A stretch of DNA of 64,000 nucleotides from Clostridium sp. MSJ-8 (GTDB taxonomy: Bacteria; Bacillota; Clostridia; Clostridiales; Clostridiaceae). The stretch spans positions 1 through 64,000 of the forward strand of contig NZ_JAHLQH010000019.1 in NCBI RefSeq assembly GCF_018918325.1. The letters are read 5' to 3'. The translations under genes and the position numbers were made by a program. The notes under the pieces are model-generated. The model searched no databases. It saw only the letters and a list, made by a program, of their open reading frames with translations, and had not been told where the DNA came from. Shown piece by piece: positions 35,201 through 47,635 of the stretch. Each line of letters opens with the position of its first letter. Positions within the stretch are counted from its first letter, which is position 1.

Positions 35201-35912
35201 AGCTACTCCTGTATTTGATGGAGCTACTCAAAAAGATATAGAAGAATGCTTAGTTAAAGCTGGATATAATGCAAATGGTAAAACTGTTTTATATGATGGA
35301 AGAACAGGAGAACCTTTTGATAATGAAGTAACTGTAGGAATAATGTATATCTTAAAACTAGCTCACTTAGTTGATGATAAAATACATGCAAGATCTACAG
35401 GTCCATATTCATTAGTTACACAACAACCATTAGGTGGTAAAGCACAATTTGGTGGTCAAAGATTTGGAGAAATGGAAGTTTGGGCATTAGAAGCATATGG
35501 TGCTGCACATACATTACAAGAAATATTAACAGTAAAATCTGATGATGTTGTTGGTAGAGTAAAGACATATGAAGCTATAGTTAAGGGAGAAAATATCCCT
35601 GAACCAGGAGTTCCAGAATCATTTAAGGTTCTGATAAAAGAACTTCAAGCATTATGCTTAGATGTTAGAGTATTAAATGAAAATAATGAAGAAGTACAAC
35701 TAAAGGAATTTGTAGAAGATGATGCAGCAAGTCTAGATGTTAATATCGAAGGCTCAGAAGATTATGTGGTAGATAATACATCAAATCAAGAAGATGCTGA
35801 AGATAGCTACACAGATTCAGAAGAGGATTCAGATTTTGAAGCTGATGAAGAATTTGAAGTTCCTGCATTAGATAATGATATAGATTTAGATGATTTCAAT
35901 GACGAACATTAA
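32202..35912 (+). CDS. rpoB: RNA polymerase beta subunit
   Basis: This 1,236-residue beta subunit forms half of the active-site cleft. The rifampicin-binding region ([10 protein letters not shown], then [13 protein letters not shown]) has the wild-type residues. Other core motifs include [12 protein letters not shown], the [10 protein letters not shown] catalytic region and [24 protein letters not shown]. An acidic C-terminal tail of about 60 residues follows the conserved end. The ATG follows AAGGGGTG. It is 21 bases from rpoC. Confidence 0.98.
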   Translation: MVHPIQVGKRTRMSFGTVPDTSEIPNLIEVQLDSYKWFLREGLHEVFDDINPITNFTGNLVLEFVDYKLDMENIKYEVEECKERDATYAAPLKVSVRLQNNETGEIKEQEVFMGDFPLMTEQGTFVINGAERVIVSQLVRSPGVYYSYNRDKSGKKLFSSTVIPNRGAWLEYETDSNDIIYVRIDKTRKLPITILARAMGFGTDQELLDYFGDDERFRASIEKDNTKTREEALLEVYKRLRPGEPPTVDSAISLIDTLFFDAKRYDLSRVGRYKFNKKLAINLRLINQIAAEDVVNPSTGEIMVEQGNKIDRATAEAIQNAGINKVDVLVDDKVVRVIGNHFVDLSKQVPFDISDLNIKEAVYYPVLKEILDNYSDEDSIKAEIKNNITKLIPKHIIKDDIFATISYELGLPYDIGYVDDIDHLGNRRLRSVGELLQNQFRIGLSRMERVVKERMTIQDQEAITPQMLINIRPVAAAIKEFFGSSQLSQFMDQINPLSELTHKRRLSALGPGGLSRERAGFEVRDVHHSHYGRMCPIETPEGPNIGLINSLATFARVNEYGFIETPYRIVDKANKRVTDEIRYFTADEEDQYLVAQAKEPLDENGYFLDKKATVRYQDETLVVPVEDVDLMDVSARQIVSVATAMIPFLENDDASRALMGSNMQRQAVPLLKTQAPIVGTGIEHKAAVDSGVLPKARNSGVVTYVSGNEIRVKRDSDGGTDVYKLLKFKRSNAGTCINQRPIVDKGEIVFKNQVLADGQSTDLGEVSLGKNIRMGFITWEGYNYEDAMLISEELVREDVFTSIHIEEYECEARDTKLGPEEITRDIPNVGEDTLKDIDDRGIIRIGAEVRSGDILVGKVTPKGETELTAEERLLRAIFGEKAREVRDTSLRVPHGEAGIIVDIKVFTRENGDDLNPGVNELVRCYIAQKRKISVGDKMAGRHGNKGVISRVLPEEDMPFLPDGRPLQICLNPLGVPSRMNIGQVLEVHLGWAASQLGWHIATPVFDGATQKDIEECLVKAGYNANGKTVLYDGRTGEPFDNEVTVGIMYILKLAHLVDDKIHARSTGPYSLVTQQPLGGKAQFGGQRFGEMEVWALEAYGAAHTLQEILTVKSDDVVGRVKTYEAIVKGENIPEPGVPESFKVLIKELQALCLDVRVLNENNEEVQLKEFVEDDAASLDVNIEGSEDYVVDNTSNQEDAEDSYTDSEEDSDFEADEEFEVPALDNDIDLDDFNDEH

Positions 35913-35933
35913 TTTTGAAGGGAGGATACACCC

Positions 35934-38900
35934 TTGTTTGAGTTAAATAATTTTGATGCTATGCAAATTGGCCTTGCGTCTCCAGAACAAGTAAGACAAT
36001 GGTCAAGGGGTGAAGTTAAAAAGCCTGAAACAATTAACTATAGAACATTAAAACCTGAAAGAGACGGATTATTCTGTGAGAGAATATTCGGACCTATGAA
36101 AGATTGGGAATGTCACTGTGGTAAATATAAGAGAGTAAGATATAAAGGTATTGTCTGCGATCGATGTGGTGTAGAAGTAACAAAATCTAAAGTAAGAAGA
36201 GAGAGAATGGGGCATATAGAACTTGCTGCCCCTGTATCTCATATATGGTATTTTAAAGGAATTCCATCTAGAATGGGATTAATACTAGATATGTCTCCAA
36301 GAGCTTTAGAGAAGATATTATATTTTGCTTCATATGTAGTTATTGACCCTAAGGAAACAACACTATTAAAGAAACAACTGCTAAATGAAAAAGAATATAG
36401 AGAAGCTGTTGATAAATACGGTGAAGATAGTTTTGAAGCTGGAATGGGTGCTGAAGCTATTCAAAAACTTTTAAGTGAAATTGATTTAGATACACAATCT
36501 AAAGAGTTAAAAGAAGAATTAAAGCAAAGCACTGGACAAAAGAGAGTAAGAATAATTAGAAGATTAGAAGTTGTAGAATCATTCAAAAAATCAAATAATG
36601 ATCCGCAATGGATGATTATAAATGTTATTCCTGTTATTCCACCAGATTTAAGACCTATGGTTCAATTAGATGGTGGTAGATTCGCTACGTCTGATTTAAA
36701 TGACTTATATAGAAGAGTAATTAATAGAAATAACAGATTAAAGAAATTATTAGATTTAGGTGCACCAGATATCATTGTAAGAAATGAAAAGAGAATGCTT
36801 CAAGAAGCAGTAGATGCACTTATTGATAATGGTAGAAGAGGTAGAGCGGTAACTGGTCCTGGAAATAGACCACTAAAATCTCTATCAGATATGCTTAAAG
36901 GTAAGCAAGGAAGATTTAGACAAAACTTACTAGGTAAGAGAGTTGACTATTCAGGTAGATCGGTTATAGTTGTTGGACCTGAATTAAGAATGTATCAATG
37001 TGGCTTACCTAAGGAAATGGCTTTGGAATTATTTAAGCCATTTGTAATGAAAAAATTAGTAGAAGATGGTGTAGCACACAATATTAAGAGTGCTAAGAGA
37101 ATGGTAGAAAGAGTAATGCCTCAGGTATGGGATGTTTTAGAGCAAGTAATTCAAGATCATCCTGTATTATTAAACCGTGCTCCTACACTTCACAGATTAG
37201 GAATTCAAGCATTCCAACCTGTTTTAGTAGAAGGTAGAGCAATAAAATTACACCCTCTTGTATGTACTGCATACAATGCGGACTTCGATGGTGACCAAAT
37301 GGCGGTTCACGTTCCTTTATCTGTTGAAGCACAAGCTGAAGCAAGATTCTTAATGCTTGCTGCAACTAACATATTAAAACCATCAGATGGTAAACCAGTT
37401 TGTGTTCCTACTCAAGATATGATTTTAGGATCATATTATTTAACAATGGATAAAGAAGGAGATAAAGGCGAAGGTAAATATTTCTCATCAAAAGAAGAAG
37501 CTATAATGGCTTATGAAAATAAAGTCATTTCAATACATGCAGGCATAAATGTAAAAATGTTTAAAGAAGTAGATGGAGAAATTAAATCAGGTATTATCAA
37601 GACAACAATTGGTAAGATTATATTTAATGAATCTATTCCACAAGATTTAGGATTTGTAGATAGAACTAATCCTGAAAACACATTTAAGCTAGAAGTAGAT
37701 TTCCTAGTAACTAAAAAGACATTAGGAAAAATTGTTGATAAATGTTATGCGAAACATGGCCCAGCAGATACATCTATAATGCTAGATAAAATTAAAGCAA
37801 CTGGATATCATTATTCAACTATAGGAGCTATAACAGTTTCTTCATCAGATATGATAGTTCCTCAAGCAAAATATGATTTGTTAAAAGATGCTGATGATAC
37901 AGTTGAAAAGATAGAGAAGATGTATAAAAGAGGATTTATATCTGACGATGAAAGATATCAAAGAGTTATAGAAAAGTGGACTAAGACAACAGAAGATGTT
38001 GCGGATGCACTTATGGATAGTATGGATAAATTTAATCCGATATTCATGATGGCTGATTCAGGAGCCAGAGGTTCTAAGTCTCAAATTAAGCAATTAGCTG
38101 GTATGAGAGGACTTATGGCAAGTCCTTCAGGTAAGATACTTGAATTACCAATCAGAGCATCATTTAAAGAGGGTCTAGATGTATTAGAGTATTTCTTATC
38201 TACACATGGTGCTAGAAAAGGTAATGCCGATACAGCATTAAAGACAGCCGATTCAGGATACTTAACAAGAAGACTAGTTGATGTATCTCAAGATGTTATA
38301 GTTAGAGAAGAAGATTGTGGTGCAACAAAAGGTATGGTAGTTACTGAAATAAAAGAAGGTAATGAAGTAATTGAAGGATTAGAAGAAAGATTAACAGGTA
38401 GATATTTAGCTGAAGATGTTATAGATCCGAATACAAACGAAGTTGTTGTAGAAAATGATACTTATGTTGATGCTGCATTAGCTGAAAAAATTGCTAAGAC
38501 AGGAATAAAGGCTGTAAAGATTAGATCTGTATTTACATGTAGATGTAAAACAGGAGTTTGTGCTAAATGTTATGGTATGAATATGGCAACAGCTAAGAAA
38601 ATAAATATTGGTGAAGCTGTTGGAATAATAGCTGCACAATCTATCGGAGAACCTGGTACACAGCTTACAATGAGAACATTCCATACAGGTGGTGTTGCTG
38701 GAGCAGATATCACTCAAGGTCTTCCTAGAGTTGAAGAATTATTTGAAGCAAGAAAACCAAAGGGATTAGCTATAGTAAGTGAAATAGCAGGAACTGTAAA
38801 TGTAGAAGAAACTAAGAAAAAGAGAACAGTACATGTAATCTCACCAGATGGAGAAGAAAAGAGTTATGATATACCATTTGGTTCTAGATTAAAAGTTTCA

Positions 38901-39467
38901 AATGATGATGTTATAGAAGCTGGTGATGAAATAACAGAAGGATCTGTAAATCCACATGATATAGTTAATATCAAAGGAATTGAAGGCGCTAGAAAATATT
39001 TATTATCTGAAGTTCAAAAAGTTTATAGATTACAAGGTGTTGATATAAATGATAAACATCTAGAAGTAGTTGTAAGACAAATGACTAGAAAGATAAAAGT
39101 AACTGATTCTGGAGATACAGATTTATTACCAGGTACTACTATAGATATATTTGATTTTGAAGAAGCAAATGAAAAAGTAAGAGAATTTGGTGGAGAAGAA
39201 GCTCAAGGAGAGCAAGCGTTATTAGGAATTACTAAAGCAGCACTTGCGACAGATAGTTTCTTATCAGCAGCTTCATTCCAAGAAACAACAAGAGTACTTA
39301 CTGAAGCAGCAATAAAAGGTAAGGTTGATCCATTAATAGGATTAAAAGAAAATGTAATTATTGGTAAACTTATACCTGCTGGTACTGGTATGACAAGATA
39401 TAGAGGAATAACATTAAATGTAGATGAGAGTTCTATAGAAGATGATAATTTAGATATTATTGAATAA
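35934..39467 (+). CDS. rpoC: RNA polymerase beta' subunit
   Basis: This 1,177-residue beta' subunit holds the catalytic magnesium in NADFDGDQ. The N-terminal zinc site is CHCGKYK...CDRC, and the second is [11 protein letters not shown]. The trigger loop and bridge helix regions ([23 protein letters not shown]-like and [18 protein letters not shown]) are intact. The TTG start at 35934 is well supported by GGGAGG twelve bases upstream. The L7Ae-like gene often found after rpoC in Bacilli is absent. Confidence 0.98.
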   Translation: MFELNNFDAMQIGLASPEQVRQWSRGEVKKPETINYRTLKPERDGLFCERIFGPMKDWECHCGKYKRVRYKGIVCDRCGVEVTKSKVRRERMGHIELAAPVSHIWYFKGIPSRMGLILDMSPRALEKILYFASYVVIDPKETTLLKKQLLNEKEYREAVDKYGEDSFEAGMGAEAIQKLLSEIDLDTQSKELKEELKQSTGQKRVRIIRRLEVVESFKKSNNDPQWMIINVIPVIPPDLRPMVQLDGGRFATSDLNDLYRRVINRNNRLKKLLDLGAPDIIVRNEKRMLQEAVDALIDNGRRGRAVTGPGNRPLKSLSDMLKGKQGRFRQNLLGKRVDYSGRSVIVVGPELRMYQCGLPKEMALELFKPFVMKKLVEDGVAHNIKSAKRMVERVMPQVWDVLEQVIQDHPVLLNRAPTLHRLGIQAFQPVLVEGRAIKLHPLVCTAYNADFDGDQMAVHVPLSVEAQAEARFLMLAATNILKPSDGKPVCVPTQDMILGSYYLTMDKEGDKGEGKYFSSKEEAIMAYENKVISIHAGINVKMFKEVDGEIKSGIIKTTIGKIIFNESIPQDLGFVDRTNPENTFKLEVDFLVTKKTLGKIVDKCYAKHGPADTSIMLDKIKATGYHYSTIGAITVSSSDMIVPQAKYDLLKDADDTVEKIEKMYKRGFISDDERYQRVIEKWTKTTEDVADALMDSMDKFNPIFMMADSGARGSKSQIKQLAGMRGLMASPSGKILELPIRASFKEGLDVLEYFLSTHGARKGNADTALKTADSGYLTRRLVDVSQDVIVREEDCGATKGMVVTEIKEGNEVIEGLEERLTGRYLAEDVIDPNTNEVVVENDTYVDAALAEKIAKTGIKAVKIRSVFTCRCKTGVCAKCYGMNMATAKKINIGEAVGIIAAQSIGEPGTQLTMRTFHTGGVAGADITQGLPRVEELFEARKPKGLAIVSEIAGTVNVEETKKKRTVHVISPDGEEKSYDIPFGSRLKVSNDDVIEAGDEITEGSVNPHDIVNIKGIEGARKYLLSEVQKVYRLQGVDINDKHLEVVVRQMTRKIKVTDSGDTDLLPGTTIDIFDFEEANEKVREFGGEEAQGEQALLGITKAALATDSFLSAASFQETTRVLTEAAIKGKVDPLIGLKENVIIGKLIPAGTGMTRYRGITLNVDESSIEDDNLDIIE

Positions 39468-39481
39468 TGAATGGAATTTTA

Positions 39482-39510
39482 TTGACATGAACATACTAAA
39501 ATGATACAAT
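39482..39510 (+). promoter_or_regulatory. predicted promoter of the rpsL operon
   Basis: TTGACA (39482-39487) and TACAAT (39505-39510) are spaced by 17 bases. The start would be near 39517. Confidence 0.65.
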
Positions 39511-39565
39511 ACGAATTGTGTGATTTTTAGTTGCAAGTATGTAAATTGTCTACATGAATTCATGA

Positions 39566-39599
39566 GGCAAAGTTAGATACTTTGCCTTTATGATTTTTA
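39566..39599 (+). terminator. hairpin with T-rich tail in the rpsL leader
   Basis: GGCAAAG (39566-39572) pairs with CTTTGCC (39580-39586), followed by TTTATGATTTTT. It lies between the promoter and rpsL, so it may act as an attenuator; it could also end rpoBC transcripts. Confidence 0.55.
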
Positions 39600-39661
39600 T
39601 ATAGATTACACATTAAACAGGTATCTTTAATAAAAGATAAATAATTTCAGGAGGTGAAAGA

Positions 39662-40036
39662 ATGCCAACTATAAGCCAATTAGTTAGAAAAGGAAGAAAA
39701 GTTACTGCTAATACTTCAACTGCACCAGCACTTAAAGAGTGTCCACAAAAGAGAGGTGTATGTACTGTAGTTAAAACTAGTACACCAAAGAAGCCTAACT
39801 CAGCTCTTAGAAAAGTTGCCAGAGTAAGACTTACTAATGGATTTGAAGTTACTGCCTATATTGGTGGTGTAGGTCACAACTTACAAGAACATAGCGTTGT
39901 TCTTATAAGAGGTGGAAGAGTTAAGGACCTTCCTGGTGTTAGATACCATATCGTAAGAGGTGCATTAGACTGCGCTGGAGTAGCTAACAGAATGCAAGGA
40001 AGATCAAAGTATGGTGCTAAGAGACCTAAGAAATAA
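39662..40036 (+). CDS. rpsL: 30S ribosomal protein S12
   Basis: This 124-residue S12 lies at the decoding site. It has the conserved [24 protein letters not shown] and DLPGVRYH segments. Lys43 and Lys88, the usual streptomycin-resistance positions, are wild type. The ATG follows AGGAGGTG. It starts the rpsL-rpsG-fusA-tuf (str) cluster. Confidence 0.98.
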   Translation: MPTISQLVRKGRKVTANTSTAPALKECPQKRGVCTVVKTSTPKKPNSALRKVARVRLTNGFEVTAYIGGVGHNLQEHSVVLIRGGRVKDLPGVRYHIVRGALDCAGVANRMQGRSKYGAKRPKK

Positions 40037-40052
40037 TAGGTTTTGACCATGT

Positions 40053-40656
<604 letters not shown>

Positions 40657-40660
40657 TAAA

Positions 40661-40695
40661 AAAACTGTTTTGGTATTCATGCCAAAACAGTTTTG
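40661..40695 (+). terminator. terminator between rpsG and fusA
   Basis: CTGTTTTGG (40665-40673) pairs with CCAAAACAG (40682-40690), followed by TTTTGTC. No consensus promoter is obvious before fusA, so termination may be partial. Confidence 0.7.
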
Positions 40696-40734
40696 TCAAA
40701 TTCACTAATAACATAGTTGAGAGGAGGAAAAATA

Positions 40735-42801
40735 ATGGCAAGAAAGTACCCATTAGAAAAGTTCCGTAATTTCGGAATAATGGCGCACATTGATGCTGGT
40801 AAAACAACAACAACTGAACGTATATTATTTTATGCTGGTAAAACACATAAAATAGGAGAAACTCACACAGGTGAATCTCAAATGGACTGGATGGAACAAG
40901 AAAAAGAAAGAGGTATCACTATTACATCTGCTGCTACTGCATGTGAATGGAAAGGTCATGAATTAAATATCATTGACACTCCAGGACACGTAGACTTCAC
41001 AGTAGAAGTTGAAAGATCATTAAGAGTTCTAGATGGAGCTGTTACTGTTCTAGATGCTAAGAGTGGTGTTGAACCTCAAACTGAAACTGTATGGAGACAA
41101 GCGGACAAATACGGTGTTCCAAGAATGATATATGTAAATAAAATGGATGCTACAGGTGCTGATTTCTTCAGATGTGTAAACACTGTAAGAGATAGATTAG
41201 GATCTAATGCAGTAGCAATTCAAATTCCAATAGGTAATGAAGACACATTCAAAGGAATGGTTGATTTAATTACAATGAAAGCTAACGTTTTCTATGATGA
41301 TTTAGGAAAAGATATCAGAATAGAAGAAATACCTGCTGACTTAGCAGATCAAGCTGAAGAATATAGAGGTATAATGTTAGAAGCAATAGCTGAAACTGAT
41401 GAAGAATTAATGATGAAGTATCTAGAAGGTGAAGAAATCACTGAAGAAGAAATCAAGACTGCATTAAGAAAAGCAACTATTGCAAATGAAATATATCCTT
41501 GTATTTGTGGTTCATCATACAAAAACAAAGGTGTTCAAGAAATGATCGATGGAGTTGTTGATTATTTACCATCACCATTAGATATACCACCAGTTAAAGG
41601 GGTATCATTAGATGGAGAAGAAGAAGAAGAAAGAAAAGCTGATGATAAAGAACCATTAGCTGCATTAGCATTTAAGATCGCTACTGATCCATTCGTTGGA
41701 AGATTAGCATTTACTAGAATTTATTCAGGTGTAATGCAAAGTGGTTCTTATGTTCTTAACTCTACAAAGGGTAAGAAAGAAAGAATCGGAAGACTTGTTA
41801 AGATGCATGCTAATCACAGAGAAGAAGTTGAATCATTAGAAGCAGGTGAATTAGGAGCAATTATAGGATTAAAGAATACTATAACTGGTGATACTTTATG
41901 TTCAGAAGATGCTCCAATAATTCTTGAAAAAATGGAATTCCCAGAACCAGTTATTTCAGTTGCTATTGAACCAAAAACTAAAGCTGGTCAAGAAAAAATG
42001 GGAATTGCTTTAGCTAAGTTAGCTGAAGAAGATCCAACATTTAAGACATATACTAACCAAGAAACAGGTCAAACTATCATAGCTGGTATGGGTGAGTTAC
42101 ACTTAGATATCATCGTAGATAGATTACAAAGAGAATTCAAGGTTGAATGTAATGTTGGTGCACCACAAGTTGCATACAAAGAAACTATCAGAAAACCAGT
42201 TAAAGCTGAAGCTAAATATGCTAAGCAATCAGGTGGTAAAGGTCAATACGGTCATGCAGTTATTGAAATGGAACCAACTGACGGAGAATATACTTTTGAA
42301 AATGCAATCGTAGGAGGAGCTATTCCAAAAGAATACATTCCAGCTATCGATGCAGGTATTCAAGAAGCTGCCTTAACAGGTACAGTTGCTGGATATAATG
42401 TTATAAACTTCAAAGTTAAGTTAGTACATGGTTCATATCATGAAGTTGACTCATCAGAAATGGCATTTAAGATTGCAGGATCTATGGCATTCAAGAATGC
42501 AATGGCAAAAGCTGATCCAGTATTATTAGAACCAATGGAAAAAGTTGAAATAACAGTTCCAGAAGAATACATGGGAGATGTTATTGGTGATGTTAATGCA
42601 AGAAGAGGTAGAATGGAAGGAATGGAATCTGTAAATGGTGCTCAAATAATAAGAGCATTTGTACCATTAGCTGAAATGTTCGGATATGCTACAGCATTAA
42701 GATCTAAGACTCAAGGTAGAGGAACATACTCAATGGTATTTGACCACTATGAAGAAGTTCCTAAGAAAATTCAAGAAGAAATCGCTGGAAATAGAAAATA
42801 A
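40735..42801 (+). CDS. fusA: elongation factor G
   Basis: EF-G moves tRNA and mRNA through the ribosome after peptide transfer and helps recycle ribosomes. From the ATG at 40735 it is 688 residues. GTPase motifs are AHIDAGKTT (17-25), DTPGH and NKMD. Domain IV has the [12 protein letters not shown] region. GAGGAGG precedes the ATG; the in-frame TTG at 40717 overlaps that site and is unlikely. It is 44 bases from tuf copy 2. Confidence 0.98.
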   Translation: MARKYPLEKFRNFGIMAHIDAGKTTTTERILFYAGKTHKIGETHTGESQMDWMEQEKERGITITSAATACEWKGHELNIIDTPGHVDFTVEVERSLRVLDGAVTVLDAKSGVEPQTETVWRQADKYGVPRMIYVNKMDATGADFFRCVNTVRDRLGSNAVAIQIPIGNEDTFKGMVDLITMKANVFYDDLGKDIRIEEIPADLADQAEEYRGIMLEAIAETDEELMMKYLEGEEITEEEIKTALRKATIANEIYPCICGSSYKNKGVQEMIDGVVDYLPSPLDIPPVKGVSLDGEEEEERKADDKEPLAALAFKIATDPFVGRLAFTRIYSGVMQSGSYVLNSTKGKKERIGRLVKMHANHREEVESLEAGELGAIIGLKNTITGDTLCSEDAPIILEKMEFPEPVISVAIEPKTKAGQEKMGIALAKLAEEDPTFKTYTNQETGQTIIAGMGELHLDIIVDRLQREFKVECNVGAPQVAYKETIRKPVKAEAKYAKQSGGKGQYGHAVIEMEPTDGEYTFENAIVGGAIPKEYIPAIDAGIQEAALTGTVAGYNVINFKVKLVHGSYHEVDSSEMAFKIAGSMAFKNAMAKADPVLLEPMEKVEITVPEEYMGDVIGDVNARRGRMEGMESVNGAQIIRAFVPLAEMFGYATALRSKTQGRGTYSMVFDHYEEVPKKIQEEIAGNRK

Positions 42802-42825
42802 TTTAAATAAATAAACATTTAGTGT

Positions 42826-44026
42826 TTTAAGGAGGAATAAAAACAATGTCAAAGGCAAAATTCGAAAGAACTAAACCACACGTAAATATCGGAACAATCG
42901 GTCACGTTGACCATGGTAAGACAACATTAACAGCAGCTATTACAACAGTATTAGCAAACAGAGGATATGCAGAAGCATTTGATTATGCATCAATCGATAA
43001 AGCACCAGAAGAAAAAGAAAGAGGAATCACAATCAACACAGCACACGTTGAATATGAAACAGACAAGAGACACTATGCGCACGTTGACTGTCCAGGACAT
43101 GCTGACTACGTAAAGAACATGATAACAGGAGCAGCACAAATGGATGGAGCAATCTTAGTTGTATCAGCAGCAGATGGTCCAATGCCACAAACAAGAGAAC
43201 ACATCTTACTAGCATCAAGAGTTGGAGTTGACTATATCGTAGTATTCTTAAACAAAGCAGATATGGTAGACGATCCAGAATTATTAGAATTAGTTGAAAT
43301 GGAAGTAAGAGAATTATTAAATGAATACAACTTCCCAGGAGATGACGTTCCAGTAATAACAGGATCAGCATTACAAGCATTAGAAAACCCAACAGATCCA
43401 GAAAAGACAAAATGTATATTAGACTTAATGGATGCAGTAGATAGCTACATTCCAACACCAGAAAGAGCAACAGACAAAGCATTCTTAATGCCAGTAGAAG
43501 ATGTATTTACAATCACTGGTAGAGGAACAGTTGCAACAGGAAGAGTTGAAAGCGGAGTATTACACGTTGGAGACGAAGTAGAAATCGTAGGATTAAAAGA
43601 AGAAAAAGGAAAGACAGTAGTAACAGGAATCGAAATGTTCAGAAAGTTACTAGATGAAGCACAAGCTGGAGATAATATAGGAGCATTATTAAGAGGTATC
43701 CAAAGAACAGACATCGAAAGAGGTCAAGTATTATCACAACCAGGATCAGTACATCCACACAAGAAATTTGTAGGTCAAGTATACGTACTAAAGAAAGAAG
43801 AAGGTGGAAGACATACACCATTCTTTGATGGATATAGACCACAATTCTATTTCAGAACAACAGATGTTACAGGATCAATCAAATTACCAGAAGGAATGGA
43901 AATGGTAATGCCAGGAGATCACATCGATATGACAGTTGAATTAATAACACAAGTAGCAATGGATGAAGGATTAAGATTCGCTATCAGAGAAGGTGGTAGA
44001 ACAGTAGGTTCAGGAGTTGTTACTAG
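42826..44026 (+). repeat. direct repeat, tuf copy B (matches 27116-28316)
   Basis: This is the second copy of the 1.2-kb direct repeat described at 27116-28316, offset by 15,710 bases. Recombination between the two would delete the essential block from rpmG to fusA, so only gene conversion should be tolerated. Confidence 0.9.
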
Positions 44027-44039
44027 CATAATAGAATAA
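42846..44039 (+). CDS. tuf: elongation factor Tu, copy 2
   Basis: This is the second complete EF-Tu gene, in the usual place after fusA. The 397-residue protein is identical to copy 1 at 27136. The genes differ only by one silent change near the 3' end (AGC here, AGT there) and by the stop codon. The GTPase motifs [14 protein letters not shown] and NKAD are present. A strong terminator follows, so the str cluster ends here before the S10 operon. Confidence 0.98.
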   Translation: MSKAKFERTKPHVNIGTIGHVDHGKTTLTAAITTVLANRGYAEAFDYASIDKAPEEKERGITINTAHVEYETDKRHYAHVDCPGHADYVKNMITGAAQMDGAILVVSAADGPMPQTREHILLASRVGVDYIVVFLNKADMVDDPELLELVEMEVRELLNEYNFPGDDVPVITGSALQALENPTDPEKTKCILDLMDAVDSYIPTPERATDKAFLMPVEDVFTITGRGTVATGRVESGVLHVGDEVEIVGLKEEKGKTVVTGIEMFRKLLDEAQAGDNIGALLRGIQRTDIERGQVLSQPGSVHPHKKFVGQVYVLKKEEGGRHTPFFDGYRPQFYFRTTDVTGSIKLPEGMEMVMPGDHIDMTVELITQVAMDEGLRFAIREGGRTVGSGVVTSIIE

Positions 44040-44060
44040 TTCGAAACTATTAAATAATAA

Positions 44061-44099
44061 TAAGAGTAAGGTAAGACGTCGCCTTGCTCTTATTTTTTT
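44061..44099 (+). terminator. terminator after tuf copy 2
   Basis: TAAGAGTAAGG pairs with CCTTGCTCTTA (44061-44092) with one wobble, followed by seven T. Confidence 0.9.
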
Positions 44100-44113
44100 G
44101 TTATAATAAACCA

Positions 44114-44142
44114 TTGCAAGATGAAAAAAAATATAGTATAGT
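44114..44142 (+). promoter_or_regulatory. predicted upstream promoter of the S10 operon
   Basis: TTGCAA (44114-44119) and TATAGT (44137-44142) are spaced by 17 bases. It lies about 75 bases upstream of the second promoter. Confidence 0.5.
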
Positions 44143-44189
44143 AGATATCGGCAGCTAAATATTATTAATTGTAGTTTTTGATAAAAAAC

Positions 44190-44218
44190 TTGAAAAAACT
44201 ATATAAAAATAGTATAAT
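44190..44218 (+). promoter_or_regulatory. predicted downstream promoter of the S10 operon
   Basis: TTGAAA (44190-44195) and a perfect TATAAT (44213-44218) are spaced by 17 bases. The start would be near 44225, giving a 190-nt leader. Confidence 0.7.
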
Positions 44219-44248
44219 GTAATAGTTGCAGGTCAAAACAACGATGAA

Positions 44249-44374
44249 TCAAGAGGTTGCCGGACTTCCGGGGAATTCTTGATGAGTATGTCTGGATCTA
44301 GAATCCGACGACAGTACTTCTTCTGGTGTAGAGTGAGTACGAAACACCAGGAACAGTTTATGAAGAATACTGTT
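44249..44374 (+). promoter_or_regulatory. four-hairpin structured leader of the S10 operon
   Basis: Four stems follow one another. TCAAGA/TCTTGA (44249-44282) encloses CCGG-ACTT-CCGG. AGTA-TGTC pairs with GACA-G-TACT (44285-44318) around GGAT/ATCC. CTGGTGT/ACACCAG spans 44323-44350. AACAGT/ACTGTT spans 44352-44374. No T-run follows, so control of translation rather than termination is more likely. It does not look like the gammaproteobacterial S10 leader that binds L4. I cannot assign it to a known family. Confidence 0.65.
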
Positions 44375-44416
44375 GTGCGTTCGAAGTAAAGCGTACATGA
44401 AAAGGAGGGAAATTAG

Positions 44417-44725
44417 ATGGCAAAACAAAAAATTAGAATCAGATTAAAAGCATTTGATCATTCAATATTAGATCAATCAGCTGAAAAAATCGTAGAAACT
44501 GCTAAATCAACAGGAGCTAAGGTAGCTGGTCCAGTACCATTACCAACTGAAAAAGACGTAGTTACAATATTAAGAGCAGTTCATAAGTACAAAGACTCTA
44601 GAGAACAATTCGAAATAAGAACTCATAAGAGACTTATCGATATCGTTAATCCATCACCTAAGACAGTTGATGCATTAATGAGATTAAATCTACCAGCTGG
44701 AGTAGATATCGAAATCAAACTATAA
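44417..44725 (+). CDS. rpsJ: 30S ribosomal protein S10
   Basis: This 102-residue S10 is a 30S head protein that also binds NusB in antitermination complexes. It has the conserved [10 protein letters not shown] start and GPVPLPTEK and RTHKRLIDI segments. The ATG follows AAAGGAGGG. It is the first gene of the S10 operon, after tandem promoters and a long structured leader. Confidence 0.98.
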   Translation: MAKQKIRIRLKAFDHSILDQSAEKIVETAKSTGAKVAGPVPLPTEKDVVTILRAVHKYKDSREQFEIRTHKRLIDIVNPSPKTVDALMRLNLPAGVDIEIKL

Positions 44726-44796
44726 TTTTAATTATTTAAGCATGAACTATTATGATTGTTTAACAATCCGCTATTAGTTTGGGAGGTGTAGTGAAA

Positions 44797-45426
44797 ATGA
44801 AAAAAGCTATAATAGGTAAGAAAATTGGAATGACTCAAATATTTGACCAAAACGGTAAAGTTATACCAGTAACAGTAGTAGAAGCAGGTCCATGTGTAGT
44901 AATTCAAAAATTAACTACAGAAAAGAATGGATATGACGCTATTCAAGTTGGTTTTGGAGAAGTAAGAGAAAAATTACTTAACAAGCCAGCAAAGGGTCAA
45001 TTTGTTAAAGCAGGAGTATCTTTAAGAAGAACTGTTAAAGAATTCAGATTAGAAGATACAACTGGATATGAAGTGGGTCAAGAAATAAAGGCTGATATAT
45101 TTGAAGTTGGAGACAAAGTTGATGTATCTGGAGTTTCTAAAGGTAAGGGATTCCAAGGTGTTATTAAGAGATGGAATGCTCAAAGAGGACCTATGACACA
45201 CGGTTCTAAGTTCAAGAGAGCACCTGGTTCAATGGGAGCTTCATCAGATCCATCAAGAACTTTTAAGAATAAACATATGCCAGGTCACATGGGAGCAGTT
45301 AATACAACAGTATTAAACTTAGAAGTAGTAAAAGTTATACCTGAAAAGAACTTAATACTTATAAAGGGTGGTATCCCAGGTCCAAATAAAGCTAAAGTAG
45401 TAATAAGAAATACAGTTAAAGCTTAA
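44797..45426 (+). CDS. rplC: 50S ribosomal protein L3
   Basis: This 209-residue L3 reaches towards the peptidyl transferase centre. It begins [15 protein letters not shown] and contains [12 protein letters not shown], the [10 protein letters not shown] loop and PGHMGA. The ATG at 44797 follows GGGAGGTG; an in-frame TTG at 44779 overlaps that binding site. The gap from rpsJ holds a small hairpin (GATTGT/ACAATC, near 44753-44768). Confidence 0.97.
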   Translation: MKKAIIGKKIGMTQIFDQNGKVIPVTVVEAGPCVVIQKLTTEKNGYDAIQVGFGEVREKLLNKPAKGQFVKAGVSLRRTVKEFRLEDTTGYEVGQEIKADIFEVGDKVDVSGVSKGKGFQGVIKRWNAQRGPMTHGSKFKRAPGSMGASSDPSRTFKNKHMPGHMGAVNTTVLNLEVVKVIPEKNLILIKGGIPGPNKAKVVIRNTVKA

Positions 45427-45452
45427 TTTCTTAGGGAAAGGAGGAATATAGA

Positions 45453-46073
45453 ATGCCTAAAGTAGGATTATTTAACAAAGAAGGAAAACAAGTTGGAGAT
45501 ATCCAATTAAATGATGAAGTATTTGCAGTAGAGGTTAATCAATATGCAATGCATCAAGTAGTTGTTGCGTTACTTGCAAATAAGAGACAAGGAACTCAAT
45601 CAGCTAAGACAAGATCTGAAGTAAGAGGAGGCGGAATCAAGCCTTGGAGACAAAAAGGTACAGGTAGAGCTAGACAAGGTTCTATAAGAGCACCTCAATG
45701 GATCAAAGGTGGAGTTGTATTCGCACCAAAGCCAAGAGACTACAGAATGTCAATTCCAAAGAGCATGAAAGTTGTTGCTATGAAATCAGCATTAACTAGC
45801 AAGGTTCAAGATGGAGAAATGTTAGTAGTTGATAATTTAGATTTTGAAACAATCAAGACTAAACAAGTAGTTGAAATGTTAAAAGCTTTTGAAGCTAAGA
45901 AAACATTAATTATAACTGCAGAGTCAGATGAAAAAGTATATAAATCAGCAAGAAACATCGAAGGTGTTGAAGTAATGCCAGTAAACAATATAAATGTATA
46001 TGATTTATTAAAGTTTGCTAAAGTTATCGTTACTAAGGATGCTGTATCAAAAATTGAGGAGGTGTACGCATAA
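45453..46073 (+). CDS. rplD: 50S ribosomal protein L4
   Basis: This 206-residue L4 lines the exit tunnel with a long loop. The tunnel loop appears as [25 protein letters not shown] near residues 55-80. The ATG follows AAAGGAGG. Its TAA overlaps the ATG of rplW by one base, so the two are coupled. L4 regulates its own operon in E. coli; the distinct leader at 44249 makes any such control here uncertain. Confidence 0.97.
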   Translation: MPKVGLFNKEGKQVGDIQLNDEVFAVEVNQYAMHQVVVALLANKRQGTQSAKTRSEVRGGGIKPWRQKGTGRARQGSIRAPQWIKGGVVFAPKPRDYRMSIPKSMKVVAMKSALTSKVQDGEMLVVDNLDFETIKTKQVVEMLKAFEAKKTLIITAESDEKVYKSARNIEGVEVMPVNNINVYDLLKFAKVIVTKDAVSKIEEVYA

Positions 46074-46372
46074 TGAATTTATGTAGCCATGATATAATTA
46101 GAAAACCTGTTATTACAGAAAAAACAATGGCAGCTATGGCTGAAAATAAGTACACTTTTATAGTTCATGTTAATTCAAACAAATCTCAAATAAAGAGAGC
46201 AGTTGAAGAAGTGTTTGGAGTTAAGGTACAAAGCGTTCAAACAATTAATTCAATTGGTAAAACAAAGAGAATGGGTGTTCACGTTGGAAAACGTGCTGAC
46301 TATAAAAAAGCTATAGTTACACTTACTGAAGACAGTAATAGTATTGAATTCTTTGAAGGATTACAAGGCTAA
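46073..46372 (+). CDS. rplW: 50S ribosomal protein L23
   Basis: This 99-residue L23 sits at the tunnel exit, where trigger factor and SRP dock. It has the [12 protein letters not shown] start and [14 protein letters not shown] and [10 protein letters not shown] strands. GAGGAGGTG in the end of rplD provides the ribosome binding site, and the start overlaps the rplD stop. Confidence 0.97.
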   Translation: MNLCSHDIIRKPVITEKTMAAMAENKYTFIVHVNSNKSQIKRAVEEVFGVKVQSVQTINSIGKTKRMGVHVGKRADYKKAIVTLTEDSNSIEFFEGLQG

Positions 46373-46426
46373 TTAAAGTGATTTATTGGTTATCAAACCA
46401 GATAAGCTAAAAAAGGAGGGAATACA

Positions 46427-47260
46427 ATGGCAGTTAAAAAGTTTAACCCTACTACTCCATCTAGAAGACAAATGACAGTTCAATCATTTGATGAAGTTAC
46501 TACAAGTACTCCAGAGAAGTCTCTTTTAGTATCTTTAAAGAAAACTGGTGGTAGAAATGCACAGGGTAAAATAACTGTAAGACACCATGGTGGTGGTGCT
46601 AAGAGAAAGTACAGATTAATTGATTTTAAGAGAAATAAGGATGGTATAGAAGGAAAAGTTGCTTCTATAGAATATGATCCAAATAGAACAGCATACATTG
46701 CTTTAATTTCATACAAAGATGGAGATAAGAGATATATATTAGCTCCTCAAGGATTAAAAGTTGGCGATGTAGTTGTATCTGGTGCAGATGCAGATATTAA
46801 ACCAGGTAACGCTTTACCACTTAAGAATATTCCAGTTGGTACATTAGTGCACAACATAGAATTACAAGTAGGTAAAGGTGGTCAATTAGTTAGAGCAGCA
46901 GGTGGCTCAGCTCAATTAATGGCTAAAGAAGGAAATTATGCTACTTTAAGATTACCATCAGGTGAAATGAGATATGTTAGAATAGAATGTAGAGCTACAG
47001 TAGGAACTTTATCTAATCCAACTAACGATATCATTAACTTAGGTAAAGCAGGTAGAAAGAGACATTTAGGATGGAGACCAACAGTAAGAGGTTCTGTTAT
47101 GAACCCTAACGATCACCCTCATGGTGGTGGTGAAGGTAAATCTCCAGTCGGTAGACCAAGTCCAGTTACTCCATGGGGTAAACCAGCTCTTGGATACAAG
47201 ACAAGAAAGAATAAGAAGTATTCAGACAGATTTATCGTTAAGTCAAGAAAATCTAAGTAG
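46427..47260 (+). CDS. rplB: 50S ribosomal protein L2
   Basis: This 277-residue L2 supports the peptidyl transferase centre. It has [23 protein letters not shown] near the N-terminus and the strictly conserved [13 protein letters not shown] loop with the key His near residue 228. The ATG follows AAAGGAGGG. A perfect 11-bp hairpin lies directly after the stop codon. Confidence 0.97.
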   Translation: MAVKKFNPTTPSRRQMTVQSFDEVTTSTPEKSLLVSLKKTGGRNAQGKITVRHHGGGAKRKYRLIDFKRNKDGIEGKVASIEYDPNRTAYIALISYKDGDKRYILAPQGLKVGDVVVSGADADIKPGNALPLKNIPVGTLVHNIELQVGKGGQLVRAAGGSAQLMAKEGNYATLRLPSGEMRYVRIECRATVGTLSNPTNDIINLGKAGRKRHLGWRPTVRGSVMNPNDHPHGGGEGKSPVGRPSPVTPWGKPALGYKTRKNKKYSDRFIVKSRKSK

Positions 47261-47261
47261 T

Positions 47262-47288
47262 ATGAAGAGAAAATATTTTTCTCTTCAT
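47262..47288 (+). other. perfect hairpin between rplB and rpsS
   Basis: ATGAAGAGAAA pairs with TTTCTCTTCAT in an 11-bp stem with a five-base loop, starting right after the rplB stop. No T-run follows, so it is not a typical terminator. It may be a processing or stability element within the S10 operon. Confidence 0.6.
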
Positions 47289-47328
47289 GTCTCAAATATT
47301 GCAAGTTGATGAAGGGAGGCATATATCA

Positions 47329-47607
47329 GTGAGTAGATCAACTAAAAAAGGACCTTTTGTCCATGCTGGATTATTTAAGAAAATAGAAGAAATGAATGCA
47401 AGTGGAGAAAAGAAAGTTGTTAAAACTTGGTCAAGAAGTTCAACAATTTTCCCACAAATGATAGGTCACACTATTGCTGTTCATGATGGTAGAAAGCACG
47501 TTCCTGTATACATATCTGAAGATATGGTTGGACACAAGCTTGGTGAGTTCGTATTAACTAGAACTTTCAAAGGCCATGTAGATACAGATAAGAAGGGTAA
47601 AAAATAG
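47329..47607 (+). CDS. rpsS: 30S ribosomal protein S19
   Basis: This 92-residue S19 binds 16S rRNA in the 30S head with S13. It has [33 protein letters not shown] and [21 protein letters not shown]. The GTG at 47329 follows GAAGGGAGGC and gives the standard length; the frame open from 47287 runs through the preceding hairpin and is not conserved. Confidence 0.97.
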   Translation: MSRSTKKGPFVHAGLFKKIEEMNASGEKKVVKTWSRSSTIFPQMIGHTIAVHDGRKHVPVYISEDMVGHKLGEFVLTRTFKGHVDTDKKGKK

Positions 47608-47635
47608 AAAGTAGAGCCGGAAAGGAGGAACATAC

